Source: Odobenus rosmarus divergens (lineage: Eukaryota > Chordata > Mammalia > Carnivora > Odobenidae). From it: DNA of 64,000 nt. The first letter of the stretch is position 1, and every line of letters begins with the position of its first letter. The position numbers and the translations under genes are program-made. Location: contig NW_004450287.1 of NCBI RefSeq assembly GCF_000321225.1, positions 2,088,657 through 2,152,656 on the forward strand, given 5' to 3'. Below, one piece after another: positions 1 through 10,476 of this stretch. The notes under the pieces are model-generated. The model did not search any database. It saw only the letters and a program-made list of their open reading frames with translations, and was not told where the DNA came from.

Positions 1-581
1 GCCATATGCACCCCAATGTTCATAGCAGCAATGTCCGCAACAGCCAAATTGTGGAAACAGCCAAGATGTCCTTCAACAGACGAATGGATAAAGAAGATGT
101 GGTCCATATATACAATGGAATATTACTCAGCTATCAGAAAGGATGAATACCCAACTTTTGCATCAACATGGATGGGACTGGAGGAGATTATGCTAAGTGA
201 GTAAGTCAAGCAGAGAAAGTCAATTATCATATGGTTTCACTGATTTCATGTGATTCACTGACTTCATATGATTCACTGAACATAAGGAATAGCATGCAGG
301 ACAATAGGAGAAGGAAGGGAAAAATGAAGGGGTGGGGAATCGGAGGGTGAGATAAGCCATTAGAGACTGTAGACTCCAAGAAACAAACTGAGAGTTTGGT
401 GGGGGGGATGGGTTAGCCTGGTGATGGGTATTAAGGAGGGCACGTACTGCATGGACCACTGGGTGTTATATGAAAACAATGAATCGTGGATCACTACGTC
501 AAAAACTAATGATGTATGGTGACTAGCATAACATAATAAAATTTAAAAAATAAAATCTGTAAATCAAAAAAAAAAAAAAAA
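1..581 (+). mobile_element. LINE-1 3' end (ORF2 C-terminus, 3'UTR, A tail)
   Basis: 3' end of a LINE-1 retrotransposon running off the left edge. Positions 16-204 translate to the end of ORF2 (STDEWIKKMW, IYTMEYYSAI, LEEIMLSE). A 3'UTR follows with carnivore-L1 phrases (GGGTGTTATATG, ACTAATGATGTA) and an A tail at 566-581. Inside the 3'UTR, 235-279 holds about 2.5 copies of an ~18-nt unit based on TTCACTGACTTCATATGA, a local expansion. Fossil copy; ORF2 upstream lies outside the window. Confidence 0.93.
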
Positions 582-1265
582 CCAAACCACAGGAAAAGGC
601 TTTTCCCTTAACAGTTTGCACATGGCATGTCAAATACACTCATGTCTAGGTTCTCAGTATTCTGAAAGAGTAAGCATTCTGATCCCTTCATTCTCTAAGC
701 GGTTGTTCCCAAAAGTTATACCATTCTCTAGACTCACTTCATGGAGGTCCTAGATATTAGGAAATCTCTTGTATAGTGTTTAGATTGAGGAACCACATTA
801 CTCTGAGAGGAGTGTCATGATCACAGCCTTTGGTACACATTACTCCACACAGTTCGCCTTGGGCATGGTAGGGCCTGGGGTATTGCTGTTGCACTGGCAA
901 ACAATCACACACATGCAGTAAGGACCGAGGAGCTTTCCCAAGGAGTCCCTGTTTCTAGGTTAGAGATCATAGCTAAGTACTGAAACCAAAGGCTGAAAAG
1001 ACACAAGGGAAAGAAACTTCCAGAGAATTTTTTAGAGAATAATTCTTGACAAACTCCTATCAGAGTAGCTATTAAATTCATAATGGTTTCATCAAAGATC
1101 TCATCTCTGGCACCGTATATTTCAGAAATGCAACTGACTTAGCAGAATCAGCCGCCTGGGCACTTGGCAGCGATTTATTATTATTTTTTAAATGTGCTCC
1201 CAACTAAGAATTTGCCATTGTTAGTAATTATAAATCATAAGACATAGTAACATTGGAGCAATTCT
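582..1265. other. Single-copy DNA, nothing recognised
   Basis: About 680 bp between an L1 tail and a SINE. No frame, RNA gene or repeat family recognised on either strand. Confidence 0.5.
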
Positions 1266-1491
1266 AAGAAATGGCCCATAAGGGGCGCCTGGGTGGCTCA
1301 GTCAAGTGTCTGCCTTCGACTCAGGTCATGATCCTGGAGTCCTGGGATCAAGCCCTGCATCGGGCTCCCGGCTCAGCGGGGAGTCTGCTTCTCCCTCTGA
1401 CCCTCCCCTTTCTCATGCTCTCTCTCTCTCTCTCTCATTCTCTCAAATAAATAAATAAAATCTTTAAAAAATAAAAAGAAATGACCCATAA
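1266..1491 (+). mobile_element. Carnivore tRNA-derived SINE with target-site duplication
   Basis: SINE body at 1282-1475: tRNA-like head with A box TGGCTCAGTC, a CT-rich stretch and an AATAAATAAAATCTTTAAA tail. Flanked by a 16-bp duplication, AAGAAATGGCCCATAA (1266-1281) and AAGAAATGACCCATAA (1476-1491), one mismatch. The duplication proves retroposition. The head lacks the usual TCGTTAAG step after the A box, a small internal deletion. Confidence 0.95.
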
Positions 1492-1777
1492 GCCAGTTTT
1501 TATGTTGTCAGAAGAAGTAAGGAAATGTTAAAGCTTAATCGTCTCTGTGTGTGAGAAAGTCAGTGGTGGAATACACAAGTGCAAATGACTCAGATAAAGC
1601 AGCAAACCACAAGCACTCAATTATGTACAAAGTGCATAATGCAACCCCAGTGTTTCACTTCTTAGTCTGAGATCAGGTTTCTTAAAGGAAGTGTGGCCAG
1701 TTCAGATACACCAAGGGTAAGAAAGAAAATCATCCCAGGGAGGGGGGTGGTTTTTATAGGCAGGAGGGTTGCTACCA

Positions 1778-2000
1778 TTATTATTAAGCATCTGCTAAAC
1801 AAGCCTTGTTCCTAGCACTTTGCCTATCTGATTTTGCATACTCATCTCAGTAACTCTTATGAAGTTGGTATAATTATCTCTGGATTTCAGATGCCTACCA
1901 TGGGGAAAGTTAGGTAAATTTTGCAAAGTTTCATGAGCAGTAAATGCCTCTGGGGAGTCCCAGACCATTCTGATTCCAGATCCCAGAGTGCATGCTTCTG
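1778..2000 (-). mobile_element. MIR SINE fragment, antisense
   Basis: Reads as the reverse complement of MIR: AGCATCTGCTAAACAAGC, CTAGCACTTTGCC, TCATCTCAGTAACTCTTATGAAG, then the degraded tail side. Old mammalian tRNA-derived SINE, heavily diverged; ends approximate. Confidence 0.65.
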
Positions 2001-2540
2001 TTGCCTCTCCTCTAGGTGAACGTCAAAGGCGCTCATAAAGGGGAAATGAGATCCCAGTAGGACTGCCTGGCAGCTGCGTGAGTGAGTGGGGAGAAAATCT
2101 CACTGCTGGGCTACAGAAAACACATGAATTCTACTCACCTATCTTTAAACCAAGCCAATCCCCTGCAAAAAAACCCCTACTGCTGGGTATTCACACACCC
2201 AGTCCTGAAGTTCATGCAAATTCCAATTTCATCCTATTTCACTGACCTTGTTTAGCTTCGGGTCACTGCCTTTTGCCTCCTTCCATTCCCAGCTCCTGTC
2301 ACACCTTTCCAGTTTCTCCAACCACGCGCTCCCTTGCTAGGGGTTCTGTGATTCTGATTTTTGTGTTTCAGCTTCTGCCTTTCACTCTTAGATGTGTGGA
2401 ATCCAGAGGACAGGCCAAGCCTGCTCACCACACAGATCTCTCTCATGGGAAGGACACTGCACCATATTCAGAAAAGTATATTTAAGTCATTAGTAACTCT
2501 ATCTGCACATTTTTCTAAAAGTTGTTAAGCCATTGCTTTT
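2001..2540. other. Single-copy DNA, nothing recognised
   Basis: Two overlapping frames here on opposite strands (2273-2485 and 2252-2446) show no recognisable protein and no splice context. Nothing else seen. Confidence 0.45.
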
Positions 2541-2827
2541 AAACATGGTAAAATCAGGGGTTCCTGGGGGGGCTCAGATAGTTAAGTGTTTGCCTTGGGC
2601 TCAGGTTGTGATCTCTGGGGCTTGAGCCCCACCTGGAGCCCCACTTCGAGTCCCACTTTGGACTCTGGCTCAACGGGAGTCTGCTTCTGCTTCTGCCTTT
2701 CCCCCCTGCTTGTGCTCTCTCTCTCTGTCTCTCTCAAATGAATGAATAAAATCTTTAGTATATGTGCTGCCGAAGCGACCACTGAATAAATAAAATCTTT
2801 AAAAAAAAAAGAAACATGGCAAAATCA
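2541..2827 (+). mobile_element. Carnivore SINE with U6 snRNA fragment in its tail
   Basis: SINE at 2557-2811 bounded by a 16-bp duplication, AAACATGGTAAAATCA (2541-2556) and AAACATGGCAAAATCA (2812-2827). The tail is doubled: AATGAATAAAATCTTTA near 2741-2757, a non-SINE insert, then TGAATAAATAAAATCTTT and A10. The insert is a 5' U6 snRNA piece in antisense. Because the duplication encloses everything, the chimera probably formed during insertion, not later. Confidence 0.93.
2754..2782 (-). ncRNA. U6 snRNA 5' fragment (nt 1-29), antisense, inside SINE
   Basis: On the minus strand this reads as the first 29 nt of U6 snRNA, including the diagnostic GCTTCGGCAGCACATATAC, with one mismatch near nt 5 (by hand against U6 from memory). 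It ends exactly at U6 nt 1. Too short to be a gene or a normal U6 pseudogene. Joined to the SINE tail through shared TTTA. Confidence 0.88.
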
Positions 2828-3260
2828 TTTAATTTTATTGATTTTATTTTATTTTTTTATAAATCAGTAAATTCAGTTCTCTGTCAGTTCGATCATTTGA
2901 CAACTCAATTCTTTCCTCATTTCCCAGCTAGCAGCTGGGGAGTGAAGGCCAAAATAGGTTCAGCCCCAGAGCCTTCCTTCTTAATGTTAGGCAGATTTCC
3001 TGGAAGTGGAGGAGGAATTCCAGCCCCTGGGGACAATGTGGCAGAGGCAAGGGACACAAAGAGGCATTCCATCAGGAGGCTGGGAGGAGTGGGTATAATT
3101 TCCTGCAGTCTGGAAGGCTCTGAATAGTCTTGTTATTTTAGAAGGACCCTCAGGATGCTTTCATTCAGAAAGAGTCAGAATTTAAAGGCATTTAAATTAC
3201 TGATTTTCCTTTCCTTACAGGGGTCCTAGATGAGTATGCTGAGAAGTAACAGTTTTAAAA
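2828..3260. other. Single-copy DNA, nothing recognised
   Basis: A 103-codon open frame (2816-3127) starts inside the SINE target-site duplication and has no recognisable domain; I do not call it a gene. Confidence 0.45.
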
Positions 3261-3477
3261 GGAATGGTTTAACAACTTTTTTTTTTTTTTTTTTAGAGAG
3301 GGAGAGAGAGAGAGAAAGAGAGCATAAGCGTGGGGAGGGGCTGAGGGACAGGAAGAGGGACTCTCAAGCAGACTCTGTGCCTGATCTCACAACCCTGAGA
3401 TCATGACCTGAGCTGAAATCAAGTCAGACACTCAACCAACTGAGCCACCCAGGTGCCCCAGGAATGGCTTAACAACT
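3261..3477 (-). mobile_element. Carnivore SINE, minus strand
   Basis: SINE 3278-3460, inverted: poly-T then GAGAGAGAGA tract at the left, GAGCCACCCAGGTGCCCC at the right. Flanked by GGAATGGTTTAACAACTTT (3261) and GGAATGGCTTAACAACTTT (3461), one mismatch. Confidence 0.95.
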
Positions 3478-3611
3478 TTTAGAAAAATGTCCAAATATAG
3501 TTATGATGATTATATTTTTCTGAACACAGTTAACATTTAGCATTTCAGGTGGAAAAATTTCAGTTTATACTGATTTTTGTTTCAAAATTTTAAACATCTT
3601 GTTGAATTACT

Positions 3612-3690
3612 GTCTTGTACACCTGAAACTAATGTAACGCTTGTATGTTAACGACACGGGAATTAAAATTATAGAAAATTTAAAATATCA
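3612..3690 (+). mobile_element. L1 3' tip, strongly 5'-truncated
   Basis: About 75 bp carrying the L1 3' closing phrase CACCTGAAACTAATGTAACG...TGTATGTTAA...GGAATTAAAAT, the same phrase that ends the L1 at 17200-17265. No ORF sequence remains. Confidence 0.75.
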
Positions 3691-3934
3691 TTTTCAGTTT
3701 GCTAACATTTTAATATCTAAATTTTAATATTCTTCAGATTTCTACCTCATTTTCTTATCTTTCCTTTATAATTTTACACCATGATTAAATATGAAATTAA
3801 TTTAAATATCAAATTAATCACAAATCATCCAATCCATTAAAATGTTCCCTTCTAAATATCCTTGCTTCCTTCCTGCTGATTTGTGAAGTTTCATATTTTT
3901 AAATTGAAACTTTCTGCAAACTGCTACCCAACTT

Positions 3935-4161
3935 TCTGTTTCTGAAATTCTTTTTTTTTTTTTTTAAGATTTTATTTATTTGACAGAGAGAGCGAGAGAG
4001 GGAACACAAGCAGGGGGAGTGGGAGAGGGAGAAGCAGGCTTCTGGCTGAGCAGGGAGCCCGACATGGGGCTCGATCTCAGGACCCTGGGATCATGACCTG
4101 AGCCGAAGGCAGATGCTTAACAACTGAGCCAGCCAGGCCCCCCTCTGTTTCTGAAATTCTT
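3935..4161 (-). mobile_element. Carnivore SINE, minus strand
   Basis: SINE 3953-4143 in reverse orientation (AAGATTTTATTTATTTGACA at the left, CTGAGCCAGCCAGGCCCCCC at the right). Perfect 18-bp duplication TCTGTTTCTGAAATTCTT at 3935-3952 and 4144-4161. Confidence 0.95.
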
Positions 4162-4770
4162 GTTAGAAACCAAAATGTCAGCATTTTATCTCTGATAGGA
4201 CTCTTGGCTAATTCTGATTTATTTCATATGATCTTTAAATTAAATTTAAAATTTTAATTAAATGAAAATTCAACTTAATTCTAATTGGAAATCAATTTTA
4301 ATTAAACTCAGAATTTTCTGTGTTTTAAAATTTAAATTAGTCAAACTAAAAATCACTTGCTAAAAATGTAAATTAAGGTTGACATGCCATTTGAGGAATT
4401 GGCAAAATAATACTAAATGTGCTTAAATTTTCAAAAAAGTCACATACTGAATGCCAAAATTGTTGATGGAAAAAGTGGTTCATATGGGTACTTACACGGA
4501 ATTCGGGATTTGTTACCATTTTAGCATTCAGTTAGGATTATTTTATCAGGTGGCCAGCCAAGTATAGTTTAACCAATATACAAAAGAGTATATTTGAGTA
4601 TATGCAATCAAAATCAAATATTTTTATTAAAACTGGTAAAAACAACAGTTTATAAATTTTGGTCATTCTACAAATTGATTCTTTCAAGAACAGATTTTTA
4701 GTGGGTTTGCCTACCTTCATCTTCAAGACCCTGTAGTTAAAAATACAAACAAGAACATCAATAATAATGG
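4162..4770. other. AT-rich single-copy DNA
   Basis: Strongly AT-rich, with clustered TTTAAA, ATTTTAATTAAAT and similar quasi-palindromes at 4236-4350. No gene recognised; a matrix-attachment role is possible but not testable by eye. Confidence 0.4.
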
Positions 4771-4985
4771 CAACAATTTATTGTAAATAGACAGTGAGCC
4801 AGCACTGTGCCAGAAACTCAGTTGTCTTCCTTTGACCCAAACCGCTTTTTGAATTAGGTATTATTATTACCATTTTACACAGAAGGGATCTGACGTTCAA
4901 AAAGGTCAGTCACGTAAATTGCCCAAGGGAGGCAGGATTCGGACTCCTTGTCTCAGAGGCCAGGTTGCCAAGCTGTGAAATGCAG
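4771..4985 (-). mobile_element. MIR SINE, antisense
   Basis: Reverse complement of MIR: GTGAGCCAGCACTGTGCCAG, GGTATTATTATTACCATTTT, ACAGAAGGGATCTGACGTTC, TTGCCCAAGG and GGATTCGGACTCC in the right order. Ancient, immobile. Confidence 0.85.
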
Positions 4986-5040
4986 GACGGAAACCGTCCA
5001 CCTCTGCCCTAGATCTGCAAAGTGGAGAGGAGGAAAGAGG

Positions 5041-5340
5041 TTGCTCCCACGTCACTGCCTAAATAGAACTCAGCATCTCCACAGATGCGGCATTGGGGGC
5101 AGCTAGCAAGCGGGCTGGGAAGCTTTCCAGCCACTTACTGCGGGAGTGGAAGTGGCAGTGGAAATAACAGAGGTGATGGGTCTGGCCCAGGCCTCCAGCG
5201 GGCGGCGGGGTTAGCCATCGGCATCTCGGCGCTGAGCACGGTCAGCTGACTCCTGGTCCCTGGCTGCATTTCCTCCCCGCGTAAGGCCATTATGTCTATC
5301 GGACACAAAGGAATGGGCGATTGCTCCTAAGTGCAGCCTG
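5041..5340. promoter_or_regulatory. CpG-dense single-copy patch (possible small CpG island)
   Basis: Counted by hand: about 15 CpGs in 300 bp, about 59% GC, CpG observed/expected near 0.57, in a window where single-copy DNA is AT-rich and CpG-poor. Not made of a recognised repeat. It includes the palindrome GTCAGCTGAC (5241-5250, E-box CAGCTG) and CCGCGTAAGG (5277-5286), which resembles a splice donor. Could be a distal promoter, enhancer or lncRNA first exon; no TATA box or ORF supports a specific transcript. Confidence 0.3.
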
Positions 5341-5940
5341 GAACTGGTTGCTGTCTGGAATCGTGCCAGTCCCCGCACGGCTGGCCAGAAAGTAAGAAGG
5401 TCTCTTGTCTTATAACCTCAGACCATAAAACCGAAGGGCATGTGCAAGTCTAGCTCAAGGCGTGCAGCTGTAGGGGTCATCAGAACAAGAGGGATGCGCA
5501 CGGAATGGTTTTGACTGTCATCTAGCAAGCTTTTGTTTTGGTAGAGTGGGATGAGATGTGTACGGGTAACCTGTCCTGTGAGCCTTAGCACGCTATTAAT
5601 ACCAGCTGGCAAATACCAGTCATCCTCCTATAACTCTCCCTAACCAGCCTAGAGTGATGATCCTGAATTTTTCTACTCCCGTGACAGATCTAGGTTTAAC
5701 CAGGGATTGTCACCTATGCTTTCATTCTTACCACACACATACTGCTTCCTCTTTCCCACTGCAGCTTCAGGAAGAACAGGACTTGAGAAGGAAGAAAATG
5801 AGAACTGGGAAAGTTTCCTTTCCTTTCTGCTTGGGAGGACATGATACCCTATCTATCAGATTATTTTTCTTTTCCAATCCCTCATCTCATATTCTTCTCA
5901 GATTGAATGTCTCTAGTTAGTGAGATGGCAAGTTTACACA
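5341..5940. other. Single-copy DNA, nothing recognised
   Basis: Flanks the CpG-dense patch. An 88-codon frame (5654-5920) and a 64-codon minus frame (5418-5612) have no recognisable content. Confidence 0.45.
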
Positions 5941-6758
5941 TATAATATATATTAGTTTATTTTTTAAAGTTTACAATTCAGTGGTTTTTAATACATTTAC
6001 AAAGCTGTATAACCATCACCACTATCTAAAAACAACATTATCACAACCTCAAAAAGAAATTCTGTTTCTGTAAGTTCACATTCTCCTCCCTTCCCGAGCC
6101 CCTGGCAAACCACTGTTCTATTTTCTGTTGCTATAGATTTGCCTATTCTGGACATTTCAGAAAAATAGAATCACAACCGGGGCGCCTGGGTGGCTCAGTT
6201 GTTAAGCATCTGCCTTCGGCTTGGGTCATGGTCCCAGGGTCCTGGGATCGAGCCCCACATCGGGCTCCCTGCTCAGCAGAGAGCCTGCTTCTCCCTCTCC
6301 CACTCCCCCTGCTTGTGTTCCCGCTCTCTGTCAAAATAAATAAATAAAATCTTAAAAAAAATAGAATCACAATATATGACCTTTTGTATCTGGCTTCTTT
6401 TACTTAGCATGATGTATTCTGTGTTCATCTATGTTGTAGCCTGTGTCAGTATTTCATTCCTTTGTATCGCTAAATAATATTCCACTGTAGGAATACACAG
6501 TGTACAATGTTTATCCATTTATCAGTTGATGGAAATTTCAGTTGTTTACAGTTTTTGGCTACTACGAATACTGCTGCTATAATCCTTCACGTACGGGATT
6601 GTGTGGACATGATTTCATTTCTCTTCGGTAACACCTAGGAGTGGGATTGTTGGGTCATATGGTGTTCCATGTTTAAATTTCTGAGGAACTACGAAATTGT
6701 TTCCCCCAGTGGCTGCACCATTTTGCATTCCCACTAGCAATGGTACATAGTGCAGCCA
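5941..6758 (-). mobile_element. Old L1M 3' region, minus strand, split by a SINE
   Basis: Reverse complement of an L1M 3' end: AAAGTTTACAATTCAGTGG, TAACCATCACCAC, CCTGGCAAACCACTGTTCT, ATTTGCCTATTCTGGACATT, then after the SINE CATGATGTATTCTGTGTTCA, GTTTATCCATTTATCAGTTG, GGAGTGGGATTGTTGGGTCA. A SINE (6177-6356) interrupts it, so the L1 is the older element. Confidence 0.85.
6161..6372 (+). mobile_element. Carnivore SINE nested in L1M
   Basis: SINE 6177-6356 (GGGGCGCCTGGGTGGCTCAG to AATAAATAAAATCTTAAA), flanked by a perfect AAAAATAGAATCACAA duplication at 6161-6176 and 6357-6372. Confidence 0.96.
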
Positions 6759-7780
6759 AATAATAAACTAATGCCAAGTAAAGGCAAGTAAGTTATTGAA
6801 ACTAGAAATGGACAGTATCATTAGTGTGTTATGTAAAAATGAAAAAATACTCAGTGACTACAAGGCCAGAAATGAGATGGTGTTGCTTAAAAGGAGATAT
6901 AAGAAAGCATCTCGATTAATTACATGTTGGTACAAAGTGTGATTTATACAGGCAACCCTGAGCTAGGACATGCAAGAACAAAAAACTGGAAGAAAGGATA
7001 TCCTGAACTATTCAAGGAAGCTTCCTTTTACTATCAACCTGAGAGATGACAATAGGGGGCTGCAAGGAAGAGAGATTTTAAATGTTTGTAAACTATTTTT
7101 GTTTTGTCAAAGTTCCTTGGGTGAATAAAGGAAATCTATATAAATGATGGAGATCTCTGGTCCATTTAGGAAATGGAAAACAATGTCCAATGGTAAGAGT
7201 TGGACAGATCCAAGTTGATACAGAAGTGTTGGAAAATTCCATCATCATCTGAATTTTCACCCTAAGACTATGGCAGAATATCTACTGCTAACATTTAGTC
7301 AGTGGAACACTGAATTGGAATAATTTAATCAAATACATTACTCAAATTTTTACCCCCATATCCAGGAGGAGCAGTCTTTCACAGGTGTTTTGTTCATAGA
7401 TAGAGTCACCTGGAAAAGAAATAGTTTCTGAGGTAACTATGAAGAAGTTTATTTTGATTAGAATTATTTACTTTGGCAGCTCTGGGGCCTTATTCTTAGC
7501 TCTCAGGATATTCTGCCAAAAGTTCCCAGAAGTTTGTAGGAATTAATACATTAAGTCAGATGTATGATCATCCAGAACAGGATTTTGCCCTCAATTAAGA
7601 CCACAGGGCTGGTTTGTGGGATGACAATTGAGCTTCTGGCTCTCAACCATGAAGATGAGGAGCAACTTAGAGTCTTTCTAGTTATTTTCTGAGCCCGGTT
7701 TTGGATCTGTCACACCAGCTTTATATAAGCCTTTTATAAAATTGCATTGTATTTTGACTCACCACCCATATTTGTTGAGA
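6759..7780. other. Single-copy DNA, nothing recognised
   Basis: Roughly 1 kb of AT-rich DNA with no ORF, RNA gene or known repeat that I can identify. Confidence 0.45.
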
Positions 7781-7789
7781 TGGGATTTC

Positions 7790-8290
7790 ACTACATGTTA
7801 GGGTCCTGGAATACCAATGGCTTAAATGAGATGGAATATTTCTTTCATGTAAAGTTCAGAGGTGCGCAATGCAGGGTTGGTAAGGCAGCACTGATCCGTG
7901 ATGTAGCCACCGATCAGGGACTTAGCCCAGCTCACCAGGTTACCTTCACGTGTGTGTGCCCCTCTCTTCAGGTACAGACGTCACATCTGTGTTCGAGGAA
8001 GCAGAAAGGAGGAAGGGATGAAGCACAGCAACAGGTGTGCCCGAGCTCGTTCATAAGGAATATTGGAGAAGCTGTCAGAGGAAACTTCCACTTACATATC
8101 ATTGGCCAAAACATCATCATAAGCATATGACCGCCCCAAACCACACGGGAGACTGGGAAGTGCAGTTTTGATGTCCTAAACCATTTGCCCAGCAAAAAAA
8201 GGGAGGTTTCCATTTTTGGTTATTTATCTCAATTACCATGAAGTAAAGGGAGAACAGATATTGGGGGGCAGACTACAGTATTTGTCATGC
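7790..8290. mobile_element. Diverged old interspersed repeat, family unresolved
   Basis: The ordered blocks AATGGCTTAAATGAGATGGA, AGTTCAGAGGTGCGCAATGC, CATATCATTGGCCAAAACAT, GGGAGACTGGGAAGTGCAG and GAGAACAGATATTGGGGG resemble a common old mammalian repeat, possibly an L1M 3'-UTR type. The 127-codon frame at 7747-8130, the longest in the window, lies over this and is probably chance. Confidence 0.4.
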
Positions 8291-8900
8291 CACATTTTGG
8301 AAGTAAAGTATTAGTCTGGGTTGTGTAATGTGATTCTTCCTCCTAATTTCCCTACATCTGAGTTTCAGTGTTGCCTCCTGCTTCTAATGTACCTGGCTTC
8401 ATATTGGTTAAGAAATAACTTAAAGGTCTCTGAGGGCTCTGGCTGTGGAAATGGGAACTAAAGAGGGGTACACTAAATGCAGTTGACTCCATGTAATGAG
8501 GTTCCTGCTCAGTATCACACTGTTAGTTTTGAATGGTTGTGCTCACAATTTGTGTACTCTTCCTGGGATTATCAACTTTAGTTATTGAACCTTAAACAAA
8601 TTACCAAATTTAACTACTCGCAAACCATCTTTCCACACAGATTCCTAAATGTTGTTGTTTGTGTTTACGTGACAGTCATCTCTATATCACTGTTAACACT
8701 TGGGCTACTCTACTCTGGACTTTCTGAAGCAAAGATGGTACTTTTTTGGTAGATGTTAGAACTGAGTAAATAAGCCTTGCTTCACTGGGGAGAGAGGGAG
8801 AGAGAGACACTTTGGATCATTAAAATTCACCAGTGGTTTAATGGATCATTAAAAGGAGATATCCTCTGTGGCCAAAGGGATGAAAATAGATAATGTCATT
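8291..8900. other. Single-copy DNA, nothing recognised
   Basis: No frame of note; a short GA-rich run at 8791-8810. Confidence 0.45.
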
Positions 8901-8904
8901 TAAA

Positions 8905-9120
8905 ATGTGGGACTATAGGTAATAATACTGTATAGGATATTTTAAAGTTGTTAAGAAAGTGGATCTTAGAAGTTCTCATCACACAAAAAGTATGTATGGT
9001 GATGGATGTTAATGATGTATTACGGTGATCATTTTGCAATATACATACATATCAAATTACTATGTCCTACATGTAAGACTACTGTAATGTTATATGTCAA
9101 TTATATCTAAATCAAAAAGA
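8905..9120 (+). mobile_element. Old L1M 3' end
   Basis: Ordered match to an L1M 3'UTR: AGAAAGTGGATCTTAGAAGT, TCTCATCACACAAAAAGTAT, GGTGATGGATGTTAATGATG, GATCATTTTGCAATATACAT, ATATGTCAATTATATCTAAA. Orientation by the terminal AATTATATCTAAATCAAAAA. Confidence 0.75.
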
Positions 9121-10326
9121 AATTAAATGAAATGTGGGAATATAATTACAGGAAATTGAGAGTGAAACATCATAAATGTTGAAAGGAAACCTTGCTGCAG
9201 GTGCCGACTGAAGTAGGCCACCAACTTAAAGAGAAGAAAAATAGTCCACTTAAACTATATAAATGTAAGATAGATGTTTTAGGAGCAGAATTATCCGTAA
9301 AAATCTTTTTATTTTATGGATGAGTTTACTGAGATTGCAGGGAAGTGAGCTGGAAACACTCATGAAATTAATTACAACTCTCTTGGGGGAAAAATTTCAA
9401 TTTTTGCCATTATTGAATAAGAGTCACCTGTAAATGTAAGATTTGGTCAGATTCTCACAAAGAGATACAAATAATTTAAAATAATGTGAACTATTGATAA
9501 ATGGAAAAAGTTATGAATGTAAATCTTGGAGCAAATCCCTAAACTCCTAAAAATGAGGGCAAAGAATTATTCATAAAAATGACATAGTTCAGAGGATGAA
9601 ATTAACATTTAAATATAATATTGTCTTATTTTTGCATTCAAAAGAGCGAGTCAGTATTTAAGTAAGGCTATCTGACTACTTAAATTTAAATGCAAAACAA
9701 AACAACAACAAACTTTACCCCCATCATTTATTTCCTACACTTTCAGTTTTCCGTAGTTTGGGAAAGATACTGATTTAGGGGGTAAAATCTAATGAGGAAA
9801 CTCACCAACCTGGCCATCAGGACATCTATAGCTAACAATTATACGTTGTTTTTAGTCCTTATTTTTTTCATTAGCTTCTTCTTTTCAATACATTCTTCCA
9901 AAGGAGGATTTTTAAAATATTTCCTCTGCTTCTTGCTTTGATTGGGTGATAAAAGAAAACAATCGCTATGATCTCCTTAACAAACGGACCACAGAAAATT
10001 TAACCATGAAGCTAAAATAATCGCTGACTTTTTATCATTTCTGATCTTCCACAAAATGTGGAGAAAGTCAGTATTAATTCCTGTCATTACTTTTTATCCC
10101 TGATCAATATGCTCAGAAAACTTAAGCCAGCACACTGAAGAAGTAGTTCCTGGTTCTTTTGAAAGCACCTCTGTCATTTTGCTGCTGTGGATATTGACCT
10201 GACCTTTAAATTCCTAAGTTGAAATGGAAGCCTTTATGAAGAGGTATTATTATAAGGTGATAGTAAGACATAATAGCCTTTAAATGTATTACCACTTTCT
10301 TAACAAATGTTACCAGGATGGGAAAA
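9121..10326. other. AT-rich single-copy DNA, nothing recognised
   Basis: About 1.2 kb. No ORF of 60 codons, no RNA gene and no repeat recognised. Confidence 0.45.
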
Positions 10327-10366
10327 TAAAACAAACAAAAAACAAACAAAAAAACAAACAAAAAAA
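10327..10366. repeat. (AAAC)n simple repeat
   Basis: Run of ACAAACAAAA-type units, about 40 bp. Confidence 0.9.
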
Positions 10367-10416
10367 TAAGAATGGAGGGCATTCTGTAGGGTTTGTGGTT
10401 GGTTCGTTCATTCTTT

Positions 10417-10476
10417 TTCCCTCCTTTTTCTCCCTCCCTCCCTCCCTTCTTCCCTCCCTCCCTCCCTCCCTTCCTA
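10417..10476. repeat. (CCCT)n pyrimidine tract
   Basis: Pure pyrimidine run of TCCC and TTCC units, about 60 bp; able to form triplex (H-DNA). The frame 10284-10484 is a by-product of the two simple repeats. Confidence 0.9.

Noticed and set aside
7747..8130. 127-codon open frame, the longest in the window
   Set aside because: Lies over an old interspersed repeat, has no recognisable domain and no splice or promoter context; a length expected by chance in 64 kb.
10417..10476. Strong polypyrimidine tract as a splice acceptor
   Set aside because: A simple (CCCT)n repeat; the AG that follows (CCTAGG) is not followed by a recognisable exon.
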